A stretch of DNA of 6,608 bases from JBMNNU01 sp050942695. GTDB taxonomy: Bacteria; Chloroflexota; UBA6077. The notes beneath the pieces were generated by a model. That model did no database searches, was not told where the DNA came from, and saw nothing but the letters and a program-made list of their open reading frames with translations. Made by a program: the position numbers and the translations under genes. The stretch is taken from positions 1 to 6,608 of the forward strand of contig JBMNNU010000183.1 of assembly GCA_050942695.1 (NCBI GenBank), in the 5' to 3' direction. Positions 1-6,258 of the stretch are shown here, in pieces; position 1 is the stretch's first letter; each line of letters starts with the position of its first letter.

Positions 1-182
1 CGGGCGATCACCCGCCGGTCCAGGTAGGTCTGGCTCATCACCACCCCTATCAGGAACAGCAACGCCGTGACCACCGCAAGCGCGGCCTTCACCGCCTCGA
101 CCACCCAATCCGGCAAAAAACCGGATAGGAGGGCGGCTATCGTGTCATTTATTATCCCGAAGAGGTTGTTTACTATCTCCAT
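1..182 (-). CDS. nuoH: NADH-quinone oxidoreductase subunit H, N-terminal fragment (runs off left edge)
   Basis: This is the first 60 codons plus two bases of a membrane subunit of complex I. NuoH sits at the junction of the membrane and peripheral arms and helps form the quinone chamber. The visible protein starts MEIVNNLFGI, has an amphipathic N-terminal stretch, then a hydrophobic helix at about residues 29-50 (VEAVKAALAVVTALLFLIGV), then YLDRRVIA at 53-60. The last piece matches the family's conserved end of TM1, usually written as (Y)xERKxxAR. The start ATG (180-182) is preceded by AGGA eight bases upstream, and that AGGA lies in the CAGGACT repeat tract, so the repeat supplies the ribosome binding site. 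It follows nuoD directly on the same strand, with no nuoE, nuoF or nuoG between. The identity rests on a short stretch plus gene order, and both agree. Confidence 0.88.
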   Translation of the reverse strand, partial: MEIVNNLFGIINDTIAALLSGFLPDWVVEAVKAALAVVTALLFLIGVVMSQTYLDRRVIA

Positions 183-190
183 TATTTAGG

Positions 191-257
191 TCCTGAGTCC
201 TGAGTCCTGCGTCCTGAGGACGGTTCTGGGTTCTGGGTTCTGGGTTCTGAGTGCTGG
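191..257. repeat. Two adjacent heptamer tandem-repeat tracts in the nuoD-nuoH spacer
   Basis: TCCTGAG occurs four times at 191-218 (the third copy is TCCTGCG). After the four-base interruption GACG, GTTCTGG-type heptamers occur five times at 223-257 (three exact, then GTTCTGA and GTGCTGG). On the nuo-coding strand these read as CAGGACT and CCAGAAC units. The CCAGAAC/CAGAACC family is the same one found inside the WYL gene at 5731-5758. The first tract abuts the nuoH start and provides its Shine-Dalgarno-like AGGA. The exact 7-bp period is visible directly. Any function is unknown. Confidence 0.9.
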
Positions 258-260
258 GTA

Positions 261-443
261 TCTCCCCTCTCCCCGTGGGGGAGGGGTTGGGGGTGGGGTC
301 CGTCCTCGCACCCCTCTCCCCGTGGGGGAGATGCCAGGGGGTGGGGTCCGTACCTCTCTCCCCTCTCCCTATGGGGCCGGGGGTGGGGTCCGTCCCTCGT
401 ACCCCTCTCCATATGAGGGAGGGGCCGGGGGTGGGGTCCGTCC
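261..443. repeat. Four-unit G-rich/palindromic intergenic repeat array between nuoD and nuoH
   Basis: Four related units each have a CCCCTCTCC-type arm, a short loop, a GGGGAGG-type arm, and the shared tail GGGGGTGGGGTCCGT. The tails begin at 289, 337, 379 and 427, so spacing is 48, 42 and 48 bases. Arms vary between units (CCGTGGGG, CTATGGGG, CATATGAGGG) while the tail is constant. Units 1 and 4 hold four runs of three or more Gs with loops of one or two bases, which fits a G-quadruplex motif on the plus strand, the template strand for nuo transcription. A single unit of the same family lies at 1690-1735 and diverged relatives at 4837-4880 and 5676-5718. It reads as a dispersed REP-like element. 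In the nuo mRNA the units would form C-rich hairpins between nuoD and nuoH. Confidence 0.9.
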
Positions 444-458
444 CCCCGTCCCCGCCTC

Positions 459-1610
<1,152 letters not shown>

Positions 1611-1689
1611 GGAGCAATCTCCATAGAAATGAAGTTATTGAGAACACCCCAAACCCGCCATAGGGCTGCACCCACTGGCCCCCGTTCCT

Positions 1690-1735
1690 CTCCCCTCTCC
1701 CTGTGGGGGAGGGGCAGGGGGTGGGGTCCGCCCCT
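1690..1735. repeat. Single G-rich palindromic repeat unit in the nuoC-nuoD spacer
   Basis: One copy of the same element as the 261-443 array, ending in the identical GGGGGTGGGGTCCG tail (1717-1730). CTCCCTGTGGGGGAG forms the stem, and four G-runs (GGGGG, GGGG, GGGGG, GGGG) with loops of one or two bases make a quadruplex-capable motif on the plus strand. It occupies most of the otherwise featureless 138-bp gap between the nuoC stop and the nuoD start. The nuoD ribosome binding site lies outside it. Confidence 0.9.
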
Positions 1736-1748
1736 CTGGACCCGCTCC

Positions 1749-2267
1749 CTATTCATCGGAGAACCTCCCTTGGGGCCCGGAGTAGCCGGGCACCCTGAGG
1801 TGCCGCACAAGCACGTAATCCGGGTCCGGCTGGAAATCCTTTCGCAAAGGATGCCCTGGAAAATCGTCGTCCAGCAGTATCCGTTTGAGGTTCGGATGGT
1901 CGGTGAAAACGATGCCCATCAGATCGTAGATCTCCCGCTCCTGGAAGTCCGCGCCCGCCCACAGATGGACGAGGGTGGGGGCCCTCGGCTCCTCGTGCGG
2001 CAGCGTGCAGCGCAGGACCAGATAGTATGGCGAGTCCAGCTTTTGCAGGTGGTAGACAAGCTCGAAGCGGTCCTCCCAGTCCACAGCCGTGATGCTCGTG
2101 AGCATCGCAAAACCCAGGTCGTCCCGTAGCACCCTGCTTATCTCCACCAATCGCCCGGCGGGCAGCAGCACCTCCAGCCGATCCTGGAACGGTTTATATT
2201 CCAGGTCCGGGGCTACCCCCTCTATCGCTCGGCGCACCTCGGAGAGCACATCGTTATCCTTTGCCAT
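1749..2267 (-). CDS. nuoC: NADH-quinone oxidoreductase subunit C (30-kDa subunit)
   Basis: This 172-residue hydrophilic subunit of the peripheral arm packs against NuoD. The diagnostic family signature is plain: ERExYDxxGI at 110-119, then HPNLKRIL (124-131) and DDFPGHPLRKDF (134-145). The N-terminal half (1-95) is the usual alpha/beta region that varies among species. It is a stand-alone NuoC, not the NuoCD fusion of enterobacteria. The ATG (2265-2267) overlaps the end of nuoB by 14 bases, and the upstream sequence shows only a weak ribosome binding site, so translation is probably coupled to nuoB. The C-terminal tail after about 150 (YVLVRHLRVPGYSG) is short and uncharged. No truncation or frameshift is visible. 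Confidence 0.97.
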   Translation of the reverse strand: MAKDNDVLSEVRRAIEGVAPDLEYKPFQDRLEVLLPAGRLVEISRVLRDDLGFAMLTSITAVDWEDRFELVYHLQKLDSPYYLVLRCTLPHEEPRAPTLVHLWAGADFQEREIYDLMGIVFTDHPNLKRILLDDDFPGHPLRKDFQPDPDYVLVRHLRVPGYSGPQGRFSDE

Positions 2268-2904
2268 TTATCCGTCTGCTCAAATTTGATTCTTTCTCTA
2301 TCTTCTTCTGCAGCTTCATCAGTCCGTACAGCAGCGAGTCCGGCCTGGGCGGGCAGCCCGGAATGTAGACGTCCACCGGCACGATCTGGTCTACCCCCGG
2401 CACCACGCTGCAGGATCCCTTGAAAGGGCCACCAGATGAAGCGCAGCTACCCATCGCGATCACATATTTCGGCTCCGCCATCTGGTCGTAAACACGGCGC
2501 ACCGCCGGTGCCATCCGGGTCGTCACCGTCCCCGCGATGATCATCAGGTCGGCCTGGCGCGGGGACGGGCGGAACACCTCCGCGCCGAAGCGGGCGAGAT
2601 CGAATCGGGAGGCTGCTGCGGAGATCATCTCTATCGCGCAGCAGGCCAGCCCAAAGCCCAGCGGCCACAATGACGATTTCCGAGACCAGTTGATCAGGTC
2701 GTCCAGCTTCGCCAGCAGGATGTTGCCGCGCACCTCTTCCGGTACATCATCCTCCAAAGGCGGGTCCAGGGCGCAGCGCCCGACCGAGTTTTGGGTGTCC
2801 TCTAAGGTACTATCCTCTCGGCCCTGCAGGGCCGGGCTAAAAGCGGGGCCCAGGGGGCGCAGCCCCATGGCGGGGCTTTGGGGTGTCCCCAAATTCCTTG
2901 TCAT
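2254..2904 (-). CDS. nuoB: NADH-quinone oxidoreductase subunit B (Fe-S N2 subunit) with repeat-derived N-terminal extension
   Basis: NuoB carries cluster N2, the last Fe-S centre before quinone. The core (about residues 50-205) is typical: WSRKSSLWPLGFGLACCAIEM (73-93), RPSPRQADLMIIAGTVT (112-128), MGSCASSGG (151-159) and YIPGCPPRPDSLLYG (180-194). The four cluster ligands are Cys88, Cys89, Cys154 and Cys184. The ORF is 216 residues, roughly 50 more than the family core needs. The extra N-terminus (about 5-49) is encoded by a palindromic repeat pair and contains two similar peptides in the same frame (GTPQSPAMGLRPLGP and DTQNSVGRCALDPP). The ATG at 2904 is one base after the nuoA stop, with GGAG ten bases upstream, so it is the best start. 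The only later candidate before the core is TTG at 2757 (Leu50), which has a weak ribosome binding site. I infer a repeat inserted just inside the original start codon and left the frame open. The end overlaps nuoC. Confidence 0.96.
   Translation of the reverse strand: MTRNLGTPQSPAMGLRPLGPAFSPALQGREDSTLEDTQNSVGRCALDPPLEDDVPEEVRGNILLAKLDDLINWSRKSSLWPLGFGLACCAIEMISAAASRFDLARFGAEVFRPSPRQADLMIIAGTVTTRMAPAVRRVYDQMAEPKYVIAMGSCASSGGPFKGSCSVVPGVDQIVPVDVYIPGCPPRPDSLLYGLMKLQKKIEKESNLSRRINGKG
2766..2899. repeat. Degenerate palindromic repeat pair inside the 5' end of nuoB
   Basis: Two related units lie in direct orientation. Unit A is 2766-2808 and unit B is 2850-2899. Both begin CCAGGG, continue through a GCGCAGC core and reach TTTGGGTGTCC (A) or TTTGGGGTGTCCCC (B). 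Unit B contains an inverted repeat, TTTGGGG/CCCCAAA, and GGGGC/GCCCC arms. Unit A contains GGGCGC/GCGCCC arms. Between them is a perfect 16-bp palindrome, CGGCCCTGCAGGGCCG (2819-2834). The whole block is translated as nuoB residues about 2-46. A short partial match to its TTTTGGGTGTCC core occurs at 3286-3300 in the nuoA leader. It looks like an intergenic repeat family distinct from the G-rich units. Confidence 0.8.
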
Positions 2905-2905
2905 T

Positions 2906-3262
2906 TTATTTCCACTCCAGTGCGCCCTTGCGCCACGCGTAAACCAGCCCCACCAACAGAAACCCTATAAAGATCAGCATCTCCACCAGCGCGAACAACC
3001 CCAACTGGCGATAGGCCACAGCCCAGGGAAGCAAAAAGACCGCCTCCACGTCGAAGATCACGAAGATCAGGGCGAAGAGATAGAACTGGGCCTTGAACTG
3101 GACGTTGGCCGACCCGATAGCCTCCATGCCGCACTCGTAAACATCGTCTTTGTGGGGAAGTCTCTTCCGTGGAGCGAGGAGCTTAGCCAGCCCGATGGGG
3201 ATAAGGGGGAAGATGACCGCGATAGCCAGGAAGACGGCTATTGGCCCGTAGCTTTCCAACAT
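2906..3262 (-). CDS. nuoA: NADH-quinone oxidoreductase subunit A
   Basis: This small membrane subunit of complex I (ND3 homologue) has 118 residues and three transmembrane helices at about 6-29, 59-83 and 88-110. Conserved marks are YECG (42-45), which in mitochondrial ND3 is in the loop with the active/deactive switch cysteine, FVIFDVEAVFLLPW (67-80), and the C-terminal YAWRKGALEW (108-117). I chose ATG 3260-3262 over the in-frame TTG at 3269-3271. The GAGGTGA ribosome binding site (3272-3278) touches the TTG with no spacer but stands nine bases before the ATG. It is the first gene of the operon, and its stop is one base before the nuoB ATG, so the two are translationally linked. Confidence 0.96.
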   Translation of the reverse strand: MLESYGPIAVFLAIAVIFPLIPIGLAKLLAPRKRLPHKDDVYECGMEAIGSANVQFKAQFYLFALIFVIFDVEAVFLLPWAVAYRQLGLFALVEMLIFIGFLLVGLVYAWRKGALEWK

Positions 3263-3271
3263 TGCCGGCAA

Positions 3272-3278
3272 TCACCTC
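3272..3278 (-). promoter_or_regulatory. Ribosome binding site that decides the nuoA start
   Basis: On the minus strand this reads GAGGTGA, a strong Shine-Dalgarno match. It is immediately adjacent to a possible TTG start and nine bases from the ATG at 3262, so the ATG is the workable start and the predicted protein loses three residues (MPA). Confidence 0.7.
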
Positions 3279-3515
3279 TCAACCCGGTTTTCGGTGTCCG
3301 GTCGCTTTCAACTACACAGGCCGCGCTATCGATAAGCCAAGGCCAAGGAAAGCGCCTTACAGTGGGATAAGCCGGTAGGAGATTTGCCGGGAAGGAGGCC
3401 GCGAGAGGGTGTGGCGACCTGCCGGGAATGGCTGGTCGCGAGCAATCTTCACTCTCTGGGGCTCCGTTGACGGCAATCATCACCGCCAAGGCTTCATCAC
3501 CCCTGTTCTGAACCG

Positions 3516-3545
3516 AGTATAGCATTGCGGATTGAGGGCGGTCAA
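3516..3545 (-). promoter_or_regulatory. Sigma70-type promoter of the nuo operon, extended -10
   Basis: Read on the minus strand: -35 TTGACC (3540-3545), an 18-base spacer, then -10 TATACT (3516-3521) preceded by TGC, giving the extended -10 motif TGnTATACT. Both hexamers match the consensus at five of six positions. The upstream flank (3546-3570) is A/T-rich on both strands, like an UP element. The predicted transcript would begin near 3508-3510, about 245 nt before the nuoA ATG. Confidence 0.65.
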
Positions 3546-3669
3546 AGGAAAAACGATTACAAAAAATTAGCTAATGCCTATCTGTTGCAGCATAGTTCGC
3601 TACCAGAAGCATTGGACTGTTACACGATTTGGCTGTTTGTGTGAACCATGCCGAGCAGTGAAAAAAGAG

Positions 3670-3728
3670 GTACGAAAGATGCTCGTACAAGCGTCCGTGG
3701 GGTTTCGGAGTCGGCCGCAGACTGCGGC
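3670..3728. promoter_or_regulatory. Two short perfect dyads upstream of the secreted-protein gene
   Basis: GTACGA (3670-3675) and TCGTAC (3683-3688) form a 6-bp inverted repeat around a 7-base loop. GCCGCAG (3714-3720) and CTGCGGC (3722-3728) form a 7-bp inverted repeat around a single A. They sit 77-135 bases before the ATG and could be operator sites or leader hairpins. Neither is followed by a T-run, so they are not intrinsic terminators. The function is not known. Confidence 0.4.
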
Positions 3729-3804
3729 GCCACCTGCCCGTTCACACACCCGGAGTAGACGACCCACCGGGGCAACCTGCAATCAGTTAACGGAGGACCA
3801 CTAG

Positions 3805-4821
3805 ATGAGACGTACCCTGCTCAGCCTGTTGATGGTCGCGGTAGCAGTTCTGGCCATCAACGGGTCGGCAATCGCCCAGACGCCTCCGCCGGTGATCATT
3901 CCGGCGGACGACCCACCCGGCACCTTCATCCCTGTCGTCCTGGCAACGGACGAATTCTCGGCTATCCAGGGGGGAGACTGGATATCGGACTTCGTCGACC
4001 AGATGGACAACCAGTTCCTGCAGCAGTGGGCATTCAGGCCTAGCTTGCCTACCACCATATATCTCTTCGGCAGCGGCGATGCCCTGGCCAACGGATTTGC
4101 CATGATTACCGACCAGGCTCTGACTGTTCCGGAGCTGGAATTGATAGCCAACGTAGACCGCTCCTACTTCGTCCTGGATCAGCGGACCGGCGGTTACGCC
4201 GTCCTGGTGAACCTGCTTCCTGACTTTGGAACCCAGGCTTGGATGGAGGAGGTGAGGGCTGCGATCTACCACGGCTACGCCCTTGCGATGGAGCGAGATA
4301 GAGCGGGCGAGGCCGGCCCCTCCTGGTACCGCGAAGGTTTGGCCTGGTTCATCGCTTACACCAACGCCCCAGGTGCTCCCTCGCTCTCCCGGCGAGTCCA
4401 GGCTGCGGCTACGCTCAATGCGCAGGGCACACTGCCCAGTCTGTCGGACCTGAGCGACGAGGACAACTTCAGCAGCTTTACCAGCGCCTCCCCGCAGACC
4501 AGGGACGCGGCCTTCGGCTTCGCCTACCTTGCGATCAACCTGATGTCTCCCGTGGGCGGCCTGACGCTGCTGAACGTCCTGGTGGATGCCCAGGGCCCCC
4601 AGAACTTCGAGGAGGCCCTCCTGGATAGGACAGGCTTCACAGTCGAACAGCTCAGCACCCAGACCAAGCTGCGGATGCCCGCGCCCGGTGCCGTAGCGGT
4701 GCTCACTCCCGAGCCTTTGGTTGCGGGCGCAACACCCCTGCCAGTCGGCGTACCCGCGCTGGTGCCCTCGCTCCAGCAGCCGCAGGGACCGGTGCAGGAG
4801 GAGAACAACTCCCTGCCGTAA
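3805..4821 (+). CDS. Exported protein with degenerate peptidase MA-like (gluzincin) domain
   Basis: The 338-residue protein begins with a classic signal peptide: MRR, a hydrophobic core at about 4-19, and AIA-Q (22-25) as the likely cleavage site. A proline-rich linker (26-40) follows. The rest follows the layout of Chloroflexota-type peptidase MA-like proteins: a beta-rich N-terminal part with YLFGS (86-90), the helix that normally bears the zinc site, a WxxEGLAxF motif (174-181), and C-terminal repeats ending in a helix (AFGFAYLAINLM, 236-247; NFEEALLDRTGFTVEQL, 267-283). Where an active enzyme has HEXXH, this one has HGYAL (156-160), so the catalytic Glu and the second His are gone. The usual third ligand Glu177 remains. 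It is therefore probably a non-catalytic binding or structural protein. Residues 291-338 form a Pro-rich, low-complexity tail. GGAGG at 3792-3796 supports the start. It is alone on its strand, divergent from nuo. Confidence 0.7.
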   Translation: MRRTLLSLLMVAVAVLAINGSAIAQTPPPVIIPADDPPGTFIPVVLATDEFSAIQGGDWISDFVDQMDNQFLQQWAFRPSLPTTIYLFGSGDALANGFAMITDQALTVPELELIANVDRSYFVLDQRTGGYAVLVNLLPDFGTQAWMEEVRAAIYHGYALAMERDRAGEAGPSWYREGLAWFIAYTNAPGAPSLSRRVQAAATLNAQGTLPSLSDLSDEDNFSSFTSASPQTRDAAFGFAYLAINLMSPVGGLTLLNVLVDAQGPQNFEEALLDRTGFTVEQLSTQTKLRMPAPGAVAVLTPEPLVAGATPLPVGVPALVPSLQQPQGPVQEENNSLP

Positions 4822-4836
4822 GAAGTAACCTCAAAC

Positions 4837-4880
4837 CCTCCCTCTCTCCCATTTTGGGGGAGAGGGCCAGGGTGAGGGGC
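4837..4880. terminator. Repeat-derived hairpin downstream of the secreted-protein gene, possible terminator
   Basis: CTCTCCC (4844-4850) pairs with GGGAGAG (4858-4864) around a T-rich 7-base loop, starting 22 bases after the stop codon. It is followed by GGCCAGGGTGAGGGG, so this is another member of the dispersed C-arm/G-arm repeat family, of a somewhat different subtype from the nuo units. No T-run follows the stem on either strand, so it is not a canonical intrinsic terminator. It may instead protect the 3' end or act in factor-dependent termination. Confidence 0.5.
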
Positions 4881-4933
4881 TTCGCTGTTTCTCCATTCCA
4901 CACGACTACTTCCTCGAAAACAGAAGACGCCCG

Positions 4934-4962
4934 TAGACGACGTCCATTTTCGGTGGTATTAT
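4934..4962 (+). promoter_or_regulatory. Candidate promoter for the WYL regulator gene
   Basis: TAGACG (4934-4939) matches TTGACA at four positions. It is followed after exactly 17 bases by TATTAT (4957-4962), which matches TATAAT at five. Transcription would start near 4969, leaving a leader of about 220 nt that includes the 5102-5121 dyad. Weaker alternatives exist closer to the gene, so this is only a candidate. Confidence 0.35.
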
Positions 4963-5101
4963 CTCATCGATACTACAACAACGCTGATCCCTTCCGCCTT
5001 CGACTCATCACAACTATTACTTGCATATTGCCCGGCTGCTACCGATTAAGCAGTGTGAGCCTCAAGTTTTCGGAAAAATCGCCGGTTTCGACATAAAGTA
5101 A

Positions 5102-5121
5102 CGCCTACCAGCCGGTAGGCG
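5102..5121. promoter_or_regulatory. Perfect 8-bp dyad upstream of the WYL gene, possible operator
   Basis: CGCCTACC (5102-5109) and GGTAGGCG (5114-5121) are exact inverted repeats with the 4-base loop AGCC. The dyad is 69 bases before the WYL start. No T-run follows, so it is not a terminator. Its half-site GCCTA/TAGGC recurs in the dyad between the WYL gene and the cas gene (6255-6268). It may be a regulator-binding site or an RNA hairpin in the leader. Confidence 0.5.
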
Positions 5122-5190
5122 CGACCGTTCTATCCTTGTAATCGTGTTTTTGTCGTCGCCTGTGCTCGAGCTGAACGCGGGAGATTCGGG

Positions 5191-6258
5191 ATGCCAAACC
5201 CTGAGGAGTACCGGCGCACTCGCCGGATAGTGGACCTGCTGCTGCGGATCGCCAACCAGCCGCACCGCTGGACCCGCCGCAGCCTGGCCGCATGGTACGA
5301 GGTCAGCGAGAAGCAGATGGACAAGGATCTGCATCTCATCCGCCACGGCCTCCGCATGCCGCTGTCCCGCGATGCCCGTGGCTATTACTTCGAGCGACTT
5401 ACAGTGCTACCCGGCCTCACTCTCAGCCTGCCCGAGGCTCTCTCCCTCTTGATGGCCGCGCGGCTGGGGAAACAGATGCCGGGCATCTCGCAATCGGACC
5501 TGGCGGCGGCCATCGCCCGGTTAGAAGCCCTGCTTCCGCAGGAACTACTCCCTCTGGCCGCCGCTCTCGGCCGTACGACCGATGATCCGGGGGCGCGGGG
5601 CGAGTCCCTCCGCGAGCTTCAGTTGGCGATAGCTGAACGAGCCCGCCTCAAGCTGACGTACCGCAGCGCCTCCACCTCTCCCCCTATCCCACAGGGAGAA
5701 GATCGGGGTAAGGGGGCACTTCACCCATCTCAGAACCCAGAACCCAGAACTCAGAACCTTGAACGTCTCGTCGACCCCTACACCCTCCTGCCCTACCTCA
5801 AGTCCTGGTACCTGGTCGGGCTGTGCCACCTCCGCCGTGAGGTGAGGATGTTCAAGGTTGACCGGATACAGGCCATGGCGCGGACTGGGGAGCATTTCAC
5901 CCTGCCGGAGGGATTCGATTTAGCGGGTTACCTGGGCCATACCTGGGGGCTGTTGCGCGGCGAGGCAGGAGAGCCCGAAGAAGTGGTGCTGGAGTTCACG
6001 CCCGATGCTGCGCGCTGGGTGCGCGACGAGGAATGGCACCCAGGCCAACGTGTGGAGGGCCTCCCCGACGGCCGGGTGCGGCTGATCTTCCACGTCGGGA
6101 TAACGGCTGAGATGCGCCGCTGGGTGCTGGGCTTTGGCCGTCAGGTGAGGGTAATAAAGCCGGCGCACCTCGCGGAGTGGGTAAGGGAGGAGGTGGGGGC
6201 GGTATCTGGTGAACTGTCGACTGTTCTCGCAAAGACACCGGAGATTATCAGTGAATAG
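5191..6258 (+). CDS. HTH-WYL domain transcriptional regulator, CRISPR-Cas-adjacent
   Basis: The 355-residue protein has an N-terminal DeoR-like winged HTH (about 5-68; the recognition region includes SLAAWYEVSEKQMDKDLHLI), a helical linker (about 75-150), a WYL domain (about 150-232; LKLTYRS, ERLVDPYTLLPY, the W206-Y207-L208 motif in SWYLVG, then FKVDRI), and a C-terminal WCX-type extension (about 260-335; EEVVLEFTPDAARWV, ending in LAEWVREEV). WYL proteins sense nucleic-acid-type ligands and often control phage-defence loci. Residues about 163-190 (5677-5760) break the WYL domain between its first two strands and are encoded by repeat DNA, with the peptide NPEPRTQNL as the clearest sign. The frame stays open. 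GGGAG seven bases before the ATG supports the start. The gene ends 41 bases before the cas8b1 start on the same strand. I infer control of that cas operon, by repression or activation. Confidence 0.92.
   Translation: MPNPEEYRRTRRIVDLLLRIANQPHRWTRRSLAAWYEVSEKQMDKDLHLIRHGLRMPLSRDARGYYFERLTVLPGLTLSLPEALSLLMAARLGKQMPGISQSDLAAAIARLEALLPQELLPLAAALGRTTDDPGARGESLRELQLAIAERARLKLTYRSASTSPPIPQGEDRGKGALHPSQNPEPRTQNLERLVDPYTLLPYLKSWYLVGLCHLRREVRMFKVDRIQAMARTGEHFTLPEGFDLAGYLGHTWGLLRGEAGEPEEVVLEFTPDAARWVRDEEWHPGQRVEGLPDGRVRLIFHVGITAEMRRWVLGFGRQVRVIKPAHLAEWVREEVGAVSGELSTVLAKTPEIISE
5676..5758. repeat. Dispersed repeat DNA embedded in the WYL gene
   Basis: A C-arm/G-arm unit lies at 5676-5718 (CTCTCCCCCTATCCC, ACAGGGAGA, then GGGGTAAGGGGG), a diverged relative of the intergenic repeats at 261-443, 1690-1735 and 4837-4880. 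It is followed after about a dozen bases by four heptamers CAGAACC, CAGAACC, CAGAACT, CAGAACC (5731-5758). These are the reverse complement family of the GTTCTGG tract at 223-257. The two elements lie side by side here and in the nuoD-nuoH spacer. Twenty-eight codons are affected, and no stop or frameshift results. Confidence 0.85.

Larger units (their letters stand above)
3263..3804. other. Divergent intergenic region: nuo leader and promoter, upstream region of the secreted protein gene
   Basis: These 542 bases separate nuoA from the plus-strand secreted-protein gene. Seen here are the nuo promoter (3516-3545), a roughly 245-nt nuo leader without a convincing ORF or recognisable riboswitch, two small perfect dyads (3670-3688, 3714-3728), and a GGAGG ribosome binding site at 3792-3796, eight bases before the ATG at 3805. 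The leader carries a partial copy of the nuoB repeat core at 3286-3300. Around 3545-3575 the sequence is A-rich, in contrast to its surroundings. I see no clear -35/-10 pair for the plus-strand gene. Confidence 0.7.
4822..5190. other. 369-bp intergenic region before the WYL regulator
   Basis: It holds the repeat hairpin (4837-4880), a candidate promoter (4934-4962), a perfect dyad (5102-5121), and the WYL gene's GGGAG ribosome binding site (5179-5183, seven bases before the ATG). The stretch 4900-5100 is visibly less GC-rich than the genes around it. Small frames across it have no family features and are not called. Confidence 0.6.

Noticed and set aside
261..443. CRISPR array in the repeated region between nuoD and nuoH
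   Set aside because: The units vary through their arms, only the tail is constant, and there are no unique spacers of fixed length between identical repeats. It is a tandem G-rich intergenic element.
2537..3370. 277-codon plus-strand frame across nuoB and nuoA
   Set aside because: It is antisense to two well-identified genes, and its peptide is rich in Arg, Ser and His as expected of a shadow frame.
3238..3525. 95-codon minus-strand frame upstream of nuoA
   Set aside because: Its ATG overlaps the -10 of the nuo promoter, it runs into nuoA in another frame, and the peptide has no recognisable domain. It is leader sequence.
3574..3804. 76-codon plus-strand frame ending just before the secreted-protein ATG
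   Set aside because: It has no ribosome binding site, the Arg/Ser/Thr-rich composition comes from noncoding DNA, and there is no family resemblance. Its cysteines (CCS, CLCEPC) suggested a zinc finger, but spacing and context do not fit.
3661..3804. Riboswitch or tRNA-like RNA before the secreted-protein gene
   Set aside because: Two small hairpins are present, but no cloverleaf, no conserved riboswitch core and no T-loop sequence could be found.
4854..5096. 80-codon plus-strand frame after the secreted-protein gene
   Set aside because: It starts within the repeat hairpin and shows no domain, no ribosome binding site and irregular composition.
5102..5121. Intrinsic terminator before the WYL gene
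   Set aside because: The stem is strong but no T-run follows on either strand, and no gene ends nearby on the plus strand except the secreted-protein gene 280 bases away.
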